Shown: positions 26,201 through 41,200 of the stretch, in pieces
Position numbering within the stretch: position 1 is the stretch's first letter
How the letters are laid out: each line of letters starts with the position of its first letter
Assembly: GCA_947095535.1 (NCBI GenBank)
Contig: OX352772.1
Coordinates: 42,613,445-42,677,444, forward strand
DNA length: 64,000 bases
DNA from: Poecilobothrus nobilitatus
Lineage: Eukaryota; Arthropoda; Insecta; Diptera; Dolichopodidae
Reading direction: 5' to 3'
The notes under the pieces: model-generated
Databases searched by the model: none
What the model saw: only the letters and a program-made list of their open reading frames with translations
Told to the model about the DNA's origin: nothing
Program-made: the position numbers and the translations under genes

Positions 26201-29200
26201 TCATGGATTTCAGTTCACTGAAATACATATACATACATAGGTATACATTTACATTATAATTTTAAATACCTACTTACTAAAAAGTTATTTTCTCTTTTAT
26301 ATTATACATATGTAATGTAAACAAATTTATTAAATTTCCCGCCAATAAATAGATGGCGCTTGCGTATTTTATTTTGATTATTGATTTTTGCGGACGAATT
26401 TCATTTCTACGATTTAATATACGTATAGTGAAGCGCCAATCAATAAGTTTCCCATTAATATATTAAATCTAAATTAGAAAATTAAAGGTAGAAATTATAA
26501 TATTTCAATATTTTACGCATCGAAAGATCTCATAACCTCAAATTCAACAATATTAAAAAACACAAAAAAAAAAACAAAAAATTGGTTAAAGGTCTTTTGA
26601 AAATTCAAAAATTATAAATTCAAATTGAAACATCAAACTAAATATTTTTCATTTTATTTGTAACAAAAAAAAACAAAAAACCAAAAAAAAAAAAAAAAAA
26701 CAGGAAAAACAGTTTTCATTCTGTTACAAATATGAAAATTGGAAAAAAATTAATTAGAAATCAAAAGAAAATTTTTGAAAAATAACAACAAAAAAAAAAA
26801 AAATTGAGAATATTAAAAAGTATTACAAATTTTACAGTGAGATTTTTTTTGATTTCGTAATTTCAATACCATAGAACAAAAATTTTGATTGATTGGAAGC
26901 ATGTGGTATGTTTGTTGTGAAAATTTTACTATATATTTTACTTATGATGTCAACTACAACTAATGTAGTACATATATTGGGCATGGTAAATTAATTGGAA
27001 CGTTATAATTAGTTCCAAAATGTTTTGTTAATGGTTCCCAAATTCTATATATAATTTTTTGTTTCGTTTTAACCAAAAAGTTATGGTTTTATTTTCGAGT
27101 TTTAACTTTAAAAGTTAAAAGGTTGTTTCTGGATTTTATTTTCGAGTTATTAGATTTTGATTTTTTCTTGTTTGATTTCATTTGATCTCAGCTTATATTT
27201 TGTTTTTTTTTTATAGTCGTTATTTTCAATTTATTACTGCGTCAGCTTCTTGTATTTATTTGATCTCTTCGTTTATTTTTTTTTTTTGCTCTTAGGATCC
27301 TATTAACCTTTGATTACATTGAGGTATTTGATCTTCGGTTACTTTTCACTATATAGTAATTATGTATATATAGTAAAAGTACCTTATAAACAAAAGCTAA
27401 TTATAACAAAATTTAAAAATACCAAATGAATAAAAAAAATCAAAGTTGAATGTAATTTAAATGGAATTACATACGTACGGAATTAAACGTTGTATTTAAA
27501 TTTATTGTTATACATGTAATTTTGCTTAAGGTAAAAACAACTTCTATTAATTGAATATTTTAAAAATAACCCTTCAGTGTTTTGTATTTTATTTACACTG
27601 ATATATAATGAGATCAAAAATGTTCTTTGTTTTGTATCATTGAATTAATCATTGGAATATTGTAAAGAAATTATTTTGGTAATTTATATTAATTTTTAGG
27701 GTAATTGATAGTAAAAACAAATCATATAACTCTCATATAACGGTACCCTCCTTTTAAACCTATAACAGTTGAACAATAATAACAACTGTATAAAAACAAA
27801 ATTGATTAAAAAATTAAAATATGCTACACTAAGTTTAAGTATTCAAATTCCAGGTGGTTTTCTGAAATGAATCGGTATTACAAGATCTTATGATCTATTT
27901 TAGGAAATGATTAATGGAACTGGTTTAAAGTTAAAAAAATTATAATTTCATAACAAATATTTATTTCTTTATCTGACGGTAAAGGTTATGTAGACCCACC
28001 TTTTACACACTGCAGACCGGAGTTGCCAAATTTTTTTTTGAAATTCTCTTTTTGGTTGTCGCATTTTCCTTTTCTTCCCATTTAAAAATACGAGAATTCC
28101 CACCAAATATCCCACGAAAAAATTGCTCTGTCTACGTTATTTATTTTTCAACTATAACTATGTCTATTTTAATAAAAAATTGATTGGATTTCAAAAATAT
28201 TAATTAATAAATAACATAAATTAAAATATACATATAAACGAAAACGAAAAAGAAAAATAAATGACAGATAATCAATTTTGAATTACAGATAATAATAAAA
28301 TACAATGAAAACTCACTAGCGAATTTAAAGGCCGGGGGGAACTGTGGGCTAATACCCCCCCTGAGAAACTTAATTAATTTAGTATATATAACATGTTATA
28401 TACTTGATCACATTTTTCGGATAATTGCAATATTATTTTTATGAAAAACATTTCCATTAAAGGTCAAATGACGCGTTATTAAAGCTAGACGCATACGACG
28501 CGATGACCTTTAAAGTAGAATACACAAGTTTAAATGGCTCAAATTATAATGATGTCATATAATGTAATGATGTTTTCAAATTTTCTGATGTATTAATCTT
28601 ACTGAAGATTCTGTCGCCACAGCAGAGCGGAGTTTTTCTATGTTGGGAAGACTGAAAACCTGGTTGAGAAATTCTATGGGAGAAGAACGCTTAACTGGCT
28701 TAGCTCTTTTACATAGTCATAACGACATTACAGTTTCTAATGAAAAAGTTATTGACAGATTCTCAATGTTGAGAAATAGATGAACGCAGTTTTTAATTTA
28801 AAAATTTTTTTTTTTGTGTTTTTATTAATTCTTTATTAGTGCCCCACCCATAAATTATTTCTAGATCCACCCTTGTAAACACTGAAGGCGGCGCGTCAAA
28901 TTTGTAGTACCTAAAATTAAAATTCGTTTCGCGATAAAAAAAAACATATATGTGTTATTTTTATTAAAATGCAAATACAAAAATAATAATTAAAAATTTA
29001 TTGTTTTAAATAAAATAATTTATATATTACATAATTTAAGAATAATATCAAAAATATTAAAACTTCCCACTATTTCAGAACTTTTCCCTTTCATGTTCAT
29101 GTCATGTTGAAATTTCCATAATATGGGAAATTTCCCACGATCTGGCAACACTGCTGCAGACTACTTTTTTTTTTTTTTTCTTTATTTTTTTTATCACAGA

Positions 29201-32200
29201 TGCCTTCTCCTCATTAGAAGATGAAAGTTTTGTAATGTTTATACTGATATTTTGTTTATCTTGTTAGAATAACCTCATCACTCAAATAATAGAAGATTGC
29301 AAATTTGTTAAGGAATTTTAGAGTAGAATAAGTGATGCCCCATCAATGAAAGGTAATAAAGAGGTAAATATAGAGTCAATTTTGTTTATTATTTCAAAAC
29401 TTTTTGTATTGTTACGTATAACAGAAAATTAATAAGGAAAATTAAATAAAACAAATGTTTATAAATTTTCCTTTTATTTGGTTATTTTTATTTTCCTTTT
29501 GACTTTATTTTATAATAAAATTTACCAAAAGTCTATAATAATTGATTTAGTTGTTGAAGGCATATTTTCAAGGGAAATGCGGTTAATTAAAAAAAAAAGA
29601 AAAATTTACTTAAAAATGTTTTTATTAATATTTTTTTTTTCTGGTTTTTCAGTTCATTATTAATTTTAAAGTAACTCTTAATAAATAAATACTGCTGAAA
29701 AAAAACTAAGCAGCCATAACAAAAATTTACCACTGTCTTGAATATTATTTTTTTTTTGTATATAATTTTCATTTGGGTGCGTTCGTATTTTTATATTTTT
29801 GTTCTTGTTTTTGGTTTTTTTTATACATTTTTTGCGGCATTACCCCCCATTAAGAGGAAAATTAAATCGTCCAGAAAAAAAATAAAGAACATAAGAATAT
29901 ATTATAAATAAATAAAAATATATATTTAAAAATTATTTATGTACGTACAAATATTTACTTATAAAATAGATATACCATCGTATATTTGAAAAGAAAGTAT
30001 ATTCGATATTCATAACCAATACTAATATCATGATTGTGGGCATCTTTTTCTGGCACCGGAATTATAAATTAATTTTGTTTTTGATTTTTTATGAAATTTT
30101 TTTTTTTTTGAGAAATTTATATCCGAATGATGTTCATTAGATGTATATATATCTAATTACATTCATATGTATAAGATATAGAAGGTTAAAAAGGCAAAAG
30201 ATATTATCTGTCAAAATGCTTAGCAAAATGATGCAAAAAACAAAAAATATATTTATTAAGTACTTAGGCTAAGTTATGAAACATATGAAATGAACAATGA
30301 ATTCATCCTCAAAAATATAATTAAAATCATAAAGATAAAAAAATAATTTTGATTCGATTTATATCTTTATAGAAAGTATTAAATAAAAATTTGTAAAGTA
30401 TTATTTAGTTGATAAAACATTTATAATACATAGGCATCAGAAGTTTTCTGTAAGTTTTATATTATATTTTGGGACCAGGTAAGTGTATAAGTTAGTAAAT
30501 GAATGAAAAAGACTATTCGGTATCATGAATATCATTAAATGAAACGAATATTTCATTTTTGTGAATGAAAAAAAATGAATGAATGAACAGTTATATTAGT
30601 TGTCAAGTAATTGTTGAGAAATGTTTTTGTTTTTAACTTGTTTAAAAATGTAAGTTTTAAAATTAATTAATAAATGTGATTATGAAAATAAAAAATTTCA
30701 CAAAATCTATTATTTTCAGGAATTCTATTTTCAGAATTTTTATATTTAAACTTATTTTTACCACTCTTATTCATTTTTATAATAATTCTTAAATTAAACT
30801 TATTTTTTATCACTTTTATTTAAAATATTTAAAAATTCTTTGATGTTTTTTGAAACCAACTGAAACAAATAGTACCTATCACCAAATAAAAAGTAAGTGA
30901 ATAATAAGCAGATGTATCATTCATTTTGTTTCTTGATTGATGATACCGAACTTTTTTTCATATAAAATATAGTACACAATGGCAACTATTTTTGACAGTC
31001 CAATTTTTAATGATGACACCGAAAGTGAGTGATAGATTCATAAAAATGTGAATGATAAAGACAATGATGACAGAAGCAATTATTTATTAATATTTTGCAA
31101 TTAACGATGACCGTGTATAAACAAACTATATATATAGTTAAATATTATATATACATAAACAAAGGCAGACTATTACGTTATTATGTAATTGATTTAATTA
31201 AAATACAAAAATGTCTGAAATGCTTTTTTGAAATCTTCTAATCCGTTTTTCTTAATCCATCCGTTTTAAAGAGCATAATCCATTAACAAGGTCTCATTTA
31301 TTCAAATTGGATTCAATTTCTTGCATCATTTATTTCACTAAACCATTAATTACTCGGTTGTAGTATAATTGTATAAAATTATGAAATACAAATACTTTTA
31401 AGCTAATTATGCGTCATCTATTATCTAGAACGGGAATTACCTTTTTTTATTTTTATTGATATTGTTTATGTTATAATATAAATTACATTATTTAATATAA
31501 ATTTTATTATTATAGGGGTAAAATATTGATATATTTTGTATGATCCACTTAAAAAAATTAAACCGTTAATACTTTTATTGCACTTTAATTTTGTAGAAAA
31601 TTCAACAATGCTCATATGCAGTAAATAACTTAATCTCAATAATGTTGAAACAAAAAATATTTAAAACGTTGAATGCACACTACTACCAATTAGCAAATAA
31701 TAAATTGGCCAAAAAAAAAAAAAATATAACCTTTTCATTCATTTTTGTTTTCATTTGCTTTTTAGTTATAATAATAGGGGTCACTATATATATACATATG
31801 TATATATCTAATAGTAAATAATATGATATCATTTTTGTTGAATATGTTAATAATATTTTTGAGGGGCCTCGGTGCCCTAGTGGGTAAGAGCGTATAAAAT
31901 ACGCTGTAAACACCGACGGGGTGCGGATTCGAACCCCACACACGTCGTAAGAGTTAATCCCCCTTACGACATTTATAGCCATGCCTGAATAGGAAGGGCT
32001 GTGTACTTTCCTGTCTACATTTATGTGAAAGAGAAATGCATTAAAAAAAAAAAATTATTGTCTATAGTTCTGACTCATTAAGCTCGTAATTCTGTGTTAA
32101 CACTAACTGACCTCTAAAAAATTTTTAAGATAAGAGTAGAATAGCTGTATAATATAAAATTTATTATTTATTAAGTGTTCGGTACTCATGTTTTCAATTG

Positions 32201-35200
32201 TCTATCACGCATAAATACAGTAAATAAATGATTACAAATTAATGACTAATATTACAAAACAGTTATTTAATTTTAACCAAATTTAGTCATTTTAGGAAAT
32301 TGAAATGAGAGTTAAATCTATTTCAAGACTTTGTGAATAAAATTTGATCCTACAATTCATCATTACTATAGTGTTAAAAATAAAAGATTGTAATAACTAT
32401 ACTTAGGAAAAAAAACTATATCTGTTATATATATATATATATATATACATATATATACATATATACTCTATAGTTGAGCAGAAAATTATTTTTATATTTT
32501 TATTATATTGTACATATGATTTTCTATGTAAATCTTGTTTTTAGTTTTTGACATAAATCACTTTTTTATGATGATGTATTTATTTGTTTTTCTTAAGAAA
32601 AAAACACAAAAAAAAAAAAAGAAGAAAGAAGGAAAACAGATTTATTATCACCATTTTTAGTCCACTTAAGTGTATTTCGATATGAATATCTTAAAAACTG
32701 AAAAACTTTTTTCCATCTCATAATATTCCTGTTCGATGCTTTAATTTTCCCTAAAATCTTATTTCTATCTTTATTTTTATTTTGTTCTTTTTACTAAAAG
32801 TATTTTTAAGTTAAAAATATTTCAAAATTTTATGAATTATAATGAAAAATCAGAAAAAATTGAAATTAAAATAATAAATTGTGTTAAAATTTTTGAAAAA
32901 GTTTTACTAAATATATGAATAAATGGAAAAATGTGTCAAGTTTTGAAGAAGTTCTATAAATCATCCCAAAACCAAATATTTCAAAAATTTTATTAAAATA
33001 TTATTAAAAACAAAAATTAAAAAAAAATAATAGTAAAATATTTTTTAAGTAATATTTAATAATTTATAGTATTAATTTTTTTTTATCTTATAACTATTGT
33101 TAAAAGCAAATCATACTTATAAAATATAAATTAAAAAAAACAAATACAAATAACAGCCAATAAAAAAGTGGAATTGACGATATTTTTTAGATTGTCATAA
33201 AATTGTTTTATAAAAAAAACACTAAAATTGGCTTAATAAGCGAGAACTAATAATAAGTGAGACAGCCCACTTCCGAAAGGAAAAGGTTCTCAACATTTTG
33301 TTTATACATTAATTGGGATAAATAAAATTCTTAGAAAAAAAAAAAAAAAAAAACGGATGTACTTATTGAAAGAAACTATAACCGGCGTGCGATCCTGCTG
33401 TACTTCCGTTCTTAATTACTCTATGAACATGTGAGATTTCACCTATACTAAACTGTTTATGTCTTTTTTGACCAAACAATAGATTAGAAAATCTTTAATA
33501 TAAATATACTATTAGGATAGTGAAAAGTGAAGTTAAAAGATTGAAAATTGATTTGAGATTATTAGGAATGGAATGTAGTCATTTGAAAGTTTTTAATGTT
33601 TACAAAATTAACATAATTTTTGATATTTTTTTAAAAACTTCTTTTTATTTCGCATATAGATAATTTTATTTCAGTATTATATTTATATAGCATTAATTAA
33701 ATAAAATAAATATAAAAAGACACAAAACAAATATATTCTTTTTAAATATACATATGTATTTAAAATTGTTTTTAGTCGGATTATTAGTTTAAAATTGGTG
33801 ATTTAAAATGCCTAAGCATTTTAAGAATGCAATTATTATTAATCTTTGCATAGGCATATAATATAGTTTCAATGTTTTATTTAAATCAAACTAGAAAATC
33901 CCCTGTGCAATTGCATAATTTCTTTAGATTCAAAAACATTTACGTTATCATACTGACTCCCTTAATAATAAACTATCTAAAAATTTCATTTTTACATCAG
34001 CACCATTAAAAAAACGTTGAAATCACTTACTTACTTGTAATAGAAAAAAAACATAAAACAAATCTAAACACATAAAATTAAAAATGTTAGATACAGTTTA
34101 TTAATTTTTTCTAGCCGTTTTTTCGTGGCGGTAATTTTTGACAGTTTTTTAATCATTGAGAAAAAATGGTCCAAGCTAAAAACACATTCAGGGTAAAAGT
34201 TCGTGCCGATATCGCAAAAATTGTTTGAAACACATGTATAAAGTGCACAATAAAAACGGGCGAAAAAGCAACCAACTGCTACGACATTTTTTTTTTGTTA
34301 CATTTAAAACAATCCCAATAATCGAAATAATTTTAATATTTGTTAAAATTTTACTCTCTATTTTCTTTAGTTTTAAAAAAAAATTTTTATGTCGATGAAA
34401 AACAGTTGTTTTCGCCGCGAAATTACTTTAATTACCAAAACTACTTTCAAGTCTTTTGCGTTTATTTTTCTTTTGCTTGAAAAAAATTTGCTGAATTTAT
34501 TTTATTTAAATGTACTTTAGAGTACTTTAAATGTACTTTGGTATATTTAATAAAAGATTCATGTCTCTGATAATGAAATTTCATAAATTTTTGGGAGCTT
34601 TTTTTTTGTTCGCTTTCGACAGCTTTTTAATTTAATGGTCTAATAATAAATTAGTACAAAATTATGAATCTATTGTGAGAGAAGGCTTCTAAAATGATAT
34701 TTTCTATGTTAGTTTAATTTTTTTTTAAGAAAAATATCCATTTCTATAATATTTGGTAAGTTCCAGACTTCTGTTATGAAATATAATTATTTAAGTCTGC
34801 CGAATTTTATATTAATAAAAAAATTTCGAATATTTTATGTTCTATACCAGTTATACCGAGAATTTAGTTTAAAAGTCTAAATTTCAACCTAAATAAACAA
34901 AACTACTTTAAAGTCTGTTACGAAGCTTTTACCAGCTTTTATACTAATGAAAACAAAATCAAGAATAAAATCGGCCTATTACTTTTTTCTTATAAATATG
35001 AGGCTTACTATAAACTTTGCTTTTCACTTTAAGGCGTTTTAATTTTATTAAGAGTACCTATTTTTATTTTTTTTTTCAAAACAAAGATGGAAAACGTCAA
35101 CAGAAGATTAATAATTTATTTTTAATTTACCGCTGCGACCAGTTCATGTGGCGGGCAAATTTAAAAATTTTAAATTTGCTGAATTTATTTTTATTGAAAA

Positions 35201-38200
35201 TGTGTGTTTTTTAAGTATGTACTTTTCCTTTTTTGACTGTACTCACTTTTAATGAACGGTTTGTGTCTCTGATAATACTTCTAGTGAAAAATTTGGTCTC
35301 GGGTAATAATATTTACTAAATTTATTTATATTTTTAATGAACGGTTTGTGTCTCTTGATAATACTATGAGTCAAAGATTTGTGTCTCTGGTAATAAAATT
35401 TTAACTTATTAAATAAATTACAGAAATATCATCATTGCCAGTTTAGCTTACATTCAGTATGAGTGTTTTATTATAGATATAAAATATATTTTTTTACATG
35501 TTGGCAAGGTTTCGCCAACATCTTGTGTATTATATTATAGATATCATTCACTATTTTTCGTTCTTAACCAACAATGAAAATCCTGCAAAATGAAAAACTT
35601 CCTACTTATCTTATTTTAAGTGATTCTTTACTTTTATTCCTAGCCGACATACATGCATCATATTGATCTGCTTTCCATACATATATGCAATACTTTGACA
35701 AATAATCTTCGTTCGTTCGTTTTTTGCGAAAATATAATTTATCTGTTTATGCCTCTTAGTACGTTAATTTAATCTTCTTCTAATTTGTCATTCTTTTTGA
35801 TCTGTCTTAGCTTTAAAGTGAATGAATGTATAATGTAATACTGGAGTAATTAAACCTGAAATTACTTGTTAAGATCACAGCAGTTTTTAAAACTTTTTTT
35901 TTGTTACCTTATGCCTATTTGGTACTCTTAGTTTACATTTTAAAAGTATGGAAAAAATATGTCTACTACAGTAAAACATCTATAAAAAGCTTTTCTTTTT
36001 TTACATTTACGATTTGATATTTTTGAATTGTAGTTAAAAAAACATCAGTTCTATTTTTGTTTGCTTCAAAATATCATTAAAAAATTGAAAAATTTCCAAT
36101 CTATGATCTTGAAAAAAAAAATTCAGTTTAAAATAACAGAAATTTATAAAAAGTTAAACTAAAAATATATGTATGTATTTGTGGATGGCAAATTGATATC
36201 AAGACTTGCGTTATTTTTACATGGAAAGAGTATAGTTGAGAGTAGTTGGGAGTAATTTGTAAATAGAACGCTAATTTAACAAAACCGTATATTTAGTCCA
36301 GGCTTCCTCTTTTTAAAAGCCATAGTTTGTGTTTAGATGAAATAGAAAAGTGTAGTTGGAACTCTGTAAAAAGAACGTAAACAATTATTGCAAGAAAATA
36401 AGGGATAAAATCGCAAATGTATACATACGCATGTAGTAATAACAAATCAATTCAAAATTAAAAATAAATTTTCATTTTGTTATTTTTTTTCAAAATTTTA
36501 ATAAAAACGTCCAAATTATAAAAAATTAAAATTAAAATAAAGATTTTAAATTACATGTGACTTGACATTTTATAATATGTCGTTTTGTTGAATCTGCGCG
36601 TATAAGTGAATATACATGTAATATGTTAGAAGCGACAAGAAATCATTCGTTAGAATCTTCTATTGGTGATTTACCGCTTCCGTTTAAAAATGTTTTTTTT
36701 TTTAAAGTTATTTATAAAATTTTATCTTATTTTTTTTTTCATCTATTTTGTTAGATTCCGTTACTAATTTTCATAAAAAATAAAAAGACAAAATGAACAT
36801 ATTTTTTTTTTATGCAAAAAGATTTAAAAAGAAGAAAAGTAAAAAAAAAAGCGAAAAATTAAATTAATGAAAACTATTTTGAATTACAAATTATGAACGC
36901 ATATATGTAAGTATGAATTTTTTTTTATATGGTGACGATTAAAGGTTTTAATGTTGCAAAATTGCAACATTTTGCTTTGAAAATTGACAATTTATTAGTT
37001 AAATTATATGGTAATAATAAATATTATTTATTTTCCTTGTACGTTTTTTCTTTTTAATGCTAATGATTTTCATTTTATTACCAACTTTAAAGTGAATAGA
37101 TATTTAACTTTAATTTTATATGGTGAACTCAAATTAATTAAATTAGTTCTGATGTATATGGGATTTGTTTTTGATAGTATTTTTGAAAAAAAAAAAAAAT
37201 TTAGACAGACATTATTTTTATACATTAAAAGTTTTCATAATTTCCTTTTATATTTCTAGTATATGCTCATTTCATAATTTGAAAAAAAATTTATTTAATG
37301 CTTTTTAGGTGTAAATAAATGAACTTATAAATTAAAAGAAGTCTTTTAATGCTAATATTATAACTTAAGCACTTTTATATAATTACCATGTTAAGGGAAT
37401 ATTTTAAATTTTTTATGGTATAAGGTATAAGGTATAAGGTATATGGTATAAGGTATATGGTATAACAAGAAATCTTAGAAAATATAGTGACAGTAAATCG
37501 ATGCAACCGACTTATTAATACCTTACACCCGAATAATTCTAATTAAAATAAAAATCCAAAAGTTTTTTGGTCGCTGCTTAAACCGCCTCCCTTTCCTTCG
37601 TTATTCAACACAAATTTCAAGAACGTAAAAAAGGCATGCTTCAACACCCTTGCACAAAATTTCAAGTTTCTATTTTTATTAATTTTGAGGATATGCTTGT
37701 TAAGTTTTGGGAGACGTATGTCAGCTATCCGAATTGCCACTTCATCTCAATTTTCAGGGACATAAAGGAAATATTACAAAACACTCTTGTACCAATTTTA
37801 AATGTTCTATCTTTATTGGTTTTGGAGGTACGCTCGTTTGCTCATTGGTTAATTCGGAAGCTTCCAAAATCCGAAAACATAGTCCAAATCATCTCAAATG
37901 TCAGTTTTCAATTTAAAAAAAACAGAATAACAGAACACCCTTGTACCAATTTTAAATGTTCTATCTTTATTGGTTTTGGAGGTACGCTCATTTGCTCATT
38001 GGTTAATTCGGAAGCTTCCAAAATCCGAATACATAGTCCAAATCATCTCAAATGTCAGTTTTCAATTTAAAAAAAACAGAATAACAGAACACCCTTGTAC
38101 CAATTTTAAATGTTCTATCTTTATTGGTTTTGGAGGTACGCTCGTTTGCTCATTGGTTAATTCGGAAGCTTCCAAAATCCGAAAACATAGTCCAAATCAT

Positions 38201-41200
38201 CTCAAATGTCAGTTTTCAATTTAAAAAAAAAGGAATAACAGAACACCCTTGTACCAAATATAAAGGTTCTATCTTTGTTGGTTTTGGAGATTTTTTCGTT
38301 TGTTCTGTGGCTTGTTCGAAAGCTTCCAATATCCGAACCCATGGACCAAATTCTCTCAAATTTCAGAGACATAAATCAAACATGAAGAAACATCATTGTA
38401 CCAAATTTAAAAGTTCTATCTTTGTTAGTTTATGAAATAATCTCGTTTGCTCCGGAATCATTCGGAAGCTTCCAGAATCCGACAGCCTAAATCAATTTTG
38501 TCCAGATGCATTCCCGGCTTTCTTTCATAATTTGTAAGCTAGTATATATATTTCATCAAGATAGCTTTTTTAGTTTTTGAGTTATCGTGCGAACGGATGA
38601 AAGGATGGACATCGTTAAATCGGCTCAGGAGGTGATCCTGATTCAAATATATACATGTCCATATCTAACTCGCTTCCTTTTGGTTGTAACAAACACCATA
38701 CCAAAGTTAATATACCCTATACTGTAGGTGTAGGGTATAATAAAACTTTAAAAAAGTCTAATTTCGATTGGTTTTTAAAGCTTTATAGAAAAAAATGTAA
38801 GAAATTAGACAAAAAGAGTTTATAAAAATGTTTTGAAAACTTTTTACATTCTTTCGAACATTAAATCTGAATGTTTACAAAAACAATAAGATTTCTTGCC
38901 ATAGTTTTTTAAGAAAATAATTTAATTTAAATTTAATTTTTTACTAGTGAATATTAAAATATCTATAACTACATATTATGTAGGTTTATTTTAATACGTT
39001 AAAATCCCGGTCGGGTATTGTGGGTAAATATTATATCTCTTCTCTTAAAAATACAATTTTAACTGTACCACTATGTTTTAGCCAAATTTTAGATACAGTT
39101 CCATACAGTGGGAGCAAATTTCCCTTGATAATATGATTGTTCGAACTCCTACTGGATCATATGTTTGAAAACATTTTAATTGTTAAATTTTTCTCAAATT
39201 TTTCTTTTGTGATTTTTATGCTGGATTCACCGCTTCGGATATTTTAGCCGCACTCGTGCTCGCGCATCTTTTTTTATATGATAATTTGAATTCTCTCTTT
39301 TTTCAAATTTAGTTCGGAAGTTTTTTTTTCTCTCCGGAAAAAAAGTTATTTTAACTTTAACTTTTTGCGCGGAATTCTTTTTCATCTGTCATTTTTTGAC
39401 ATTATACAAAAAAATTTTGAAGAGAACAAAGGCGGGTAAATTTAAAAATAAAAGTTAAATAAGTGTTATACTAAAAAGATTATGTATTTTAAGTAATTTA
39501 CATTTAAATAAATACAAATAAATGAAAAATCTTTCTTTTTATATTTTCATTTTTAATAAATAAAAATTTAAAATAATTTAAATATCATTTCCAAACTTCC
39601 GCTGTCTAAATATTTTTCTTCTGCAGAAAAATTGTTCTGAAGCGGTGAATCGTTGTTGAAAGAATTCTCTGTTTTTCTAAAAATAGTTCAGAAGAATAGC
39701 CTAAGCCTAAATAGCCTAAACGGTGAACTAAGAAAAACTAAAAATTTTTTAATTTTGTTATTTGTTCATTATTTTCTAAAAAAAAAAAACCAGATATAAT
39801 GACATTTTCAAAAAAAAAAGATTTTGAGAAATGAGATTTTCAAAATCCACATTTTAAGAAACGAACTTTTGGTACCACTCCCAATTGAATTTAAATTTTT
39901 GTAAGTATATATATACTTAATACAAAAGTTTGGGCACTGCGTTTATGTATTAGAATATTGTATATAAAAATTCTTTTTTTATGAATTGATTATAAATCTC
40001 AAAAATGTTTTCTTCTTCTTTATTTCACAAACATCATTTCACCATTTATTTTATCATTATCTTCAATGTCAGTTTTAAAATGGTAAATTACATCAAAAGA
40101 GTAATTTTTCATTAAAGTTTTTTACAATGCTATTTATTATTTTATAAGTGAAATATTTAAAAGTGTTAATTTTGCATTAAGTGATAGTTTAGTAAATCTG
40201 TCAATTAGATGGCGCATTCAGTTAATTTTGATGTGTATATATAAATGGTTATGGCAGCATATGCCAACAAACTATTTTCAAAAAAATTTTTTTATAAATT
40301 AAAATAATTTCATTATACATAGGGTATTATGTTTTTTTTACTAAATCTCATAAAACTTTTCAAAATTTTAAATTAAAAAGATCAAAACAAAATATTTTGT
40401 TTTGTTTTAAAGCAATAAATTTAAAAGCTTTTTATCAAATTAAAAAAAAAAATTGTGTTTATAAGAAAAATATTCTAAAATTTAATAAATCTTATAAATT
40501 TCAATAAACTTTAAGCATAAATTTTCAATTTAAGAAAATTAAAAACAGGAAATCAAAAGATATGTTAAAAAATTCAATTTTATTTCTTGTAATTTTTTTT
40601 GTTTTTTATTTATTTTTATTTTTTTAATTTTTAAAGCGACATTATTAAGAACCCTGCGAACTTTTCACACTTACATTAGATTGTGTGTGAACTACAAAAT
40701 AAACTTAATGTATATTAATGCCTATAGTTGGCGCTGATATCAATTAAACATTTTTTAGTGATATTTAAATGCATTCTAAATTGTAAAAATAAAAAAAAAA
40801 AATGAAAAAATTTATGATGAAAAGTTCCTCTCTGTATTCTGTGTAATAAATCCAATTTCTGAAAATGGACTACGAAACACATATTTATTTATTAGAAGGT
40901 TAGAATGCGGATTTGATATATTTTATTATTTTTATTTTTTATTTTTTATTTTTCCTTCTATCTTTTCCTGTCATACCAACTGAAAATTTATAGCCTTTAA
41001 GGAATTAAATATATTGAGATTTATTTAAAAATTAAGTGGCTAACTATAAGTTTGTTTTTAGTTTTGGTTTTTTTTCTAGTGATTTTTTTATACAAATTAT
41101 TTTAAAAGAAAATGTTGGGTGTTCTTATAAAGAATAATAAATATAGTGTACAATGGACCATGAAAATGTATACGATAATGGAGCAGAATATGAGTTAGGT

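Noticed and set aside
31683..31982. 99-codon minus-strand ORF similar to another ORF at 41905-42138
   Set aside because: Both read the antisense of the SINE (SVFTA.FIRSYPLGH is the reversed tRNA-like head). The similarity comes from the repeat, not from a gene family.
37636..38435. Four overlapping ORFs with a shared repeated peptide
   Set aside because: They follow from the 154-bp tandem repeat shifting frame in each unit; there is no conserved domain or start context.
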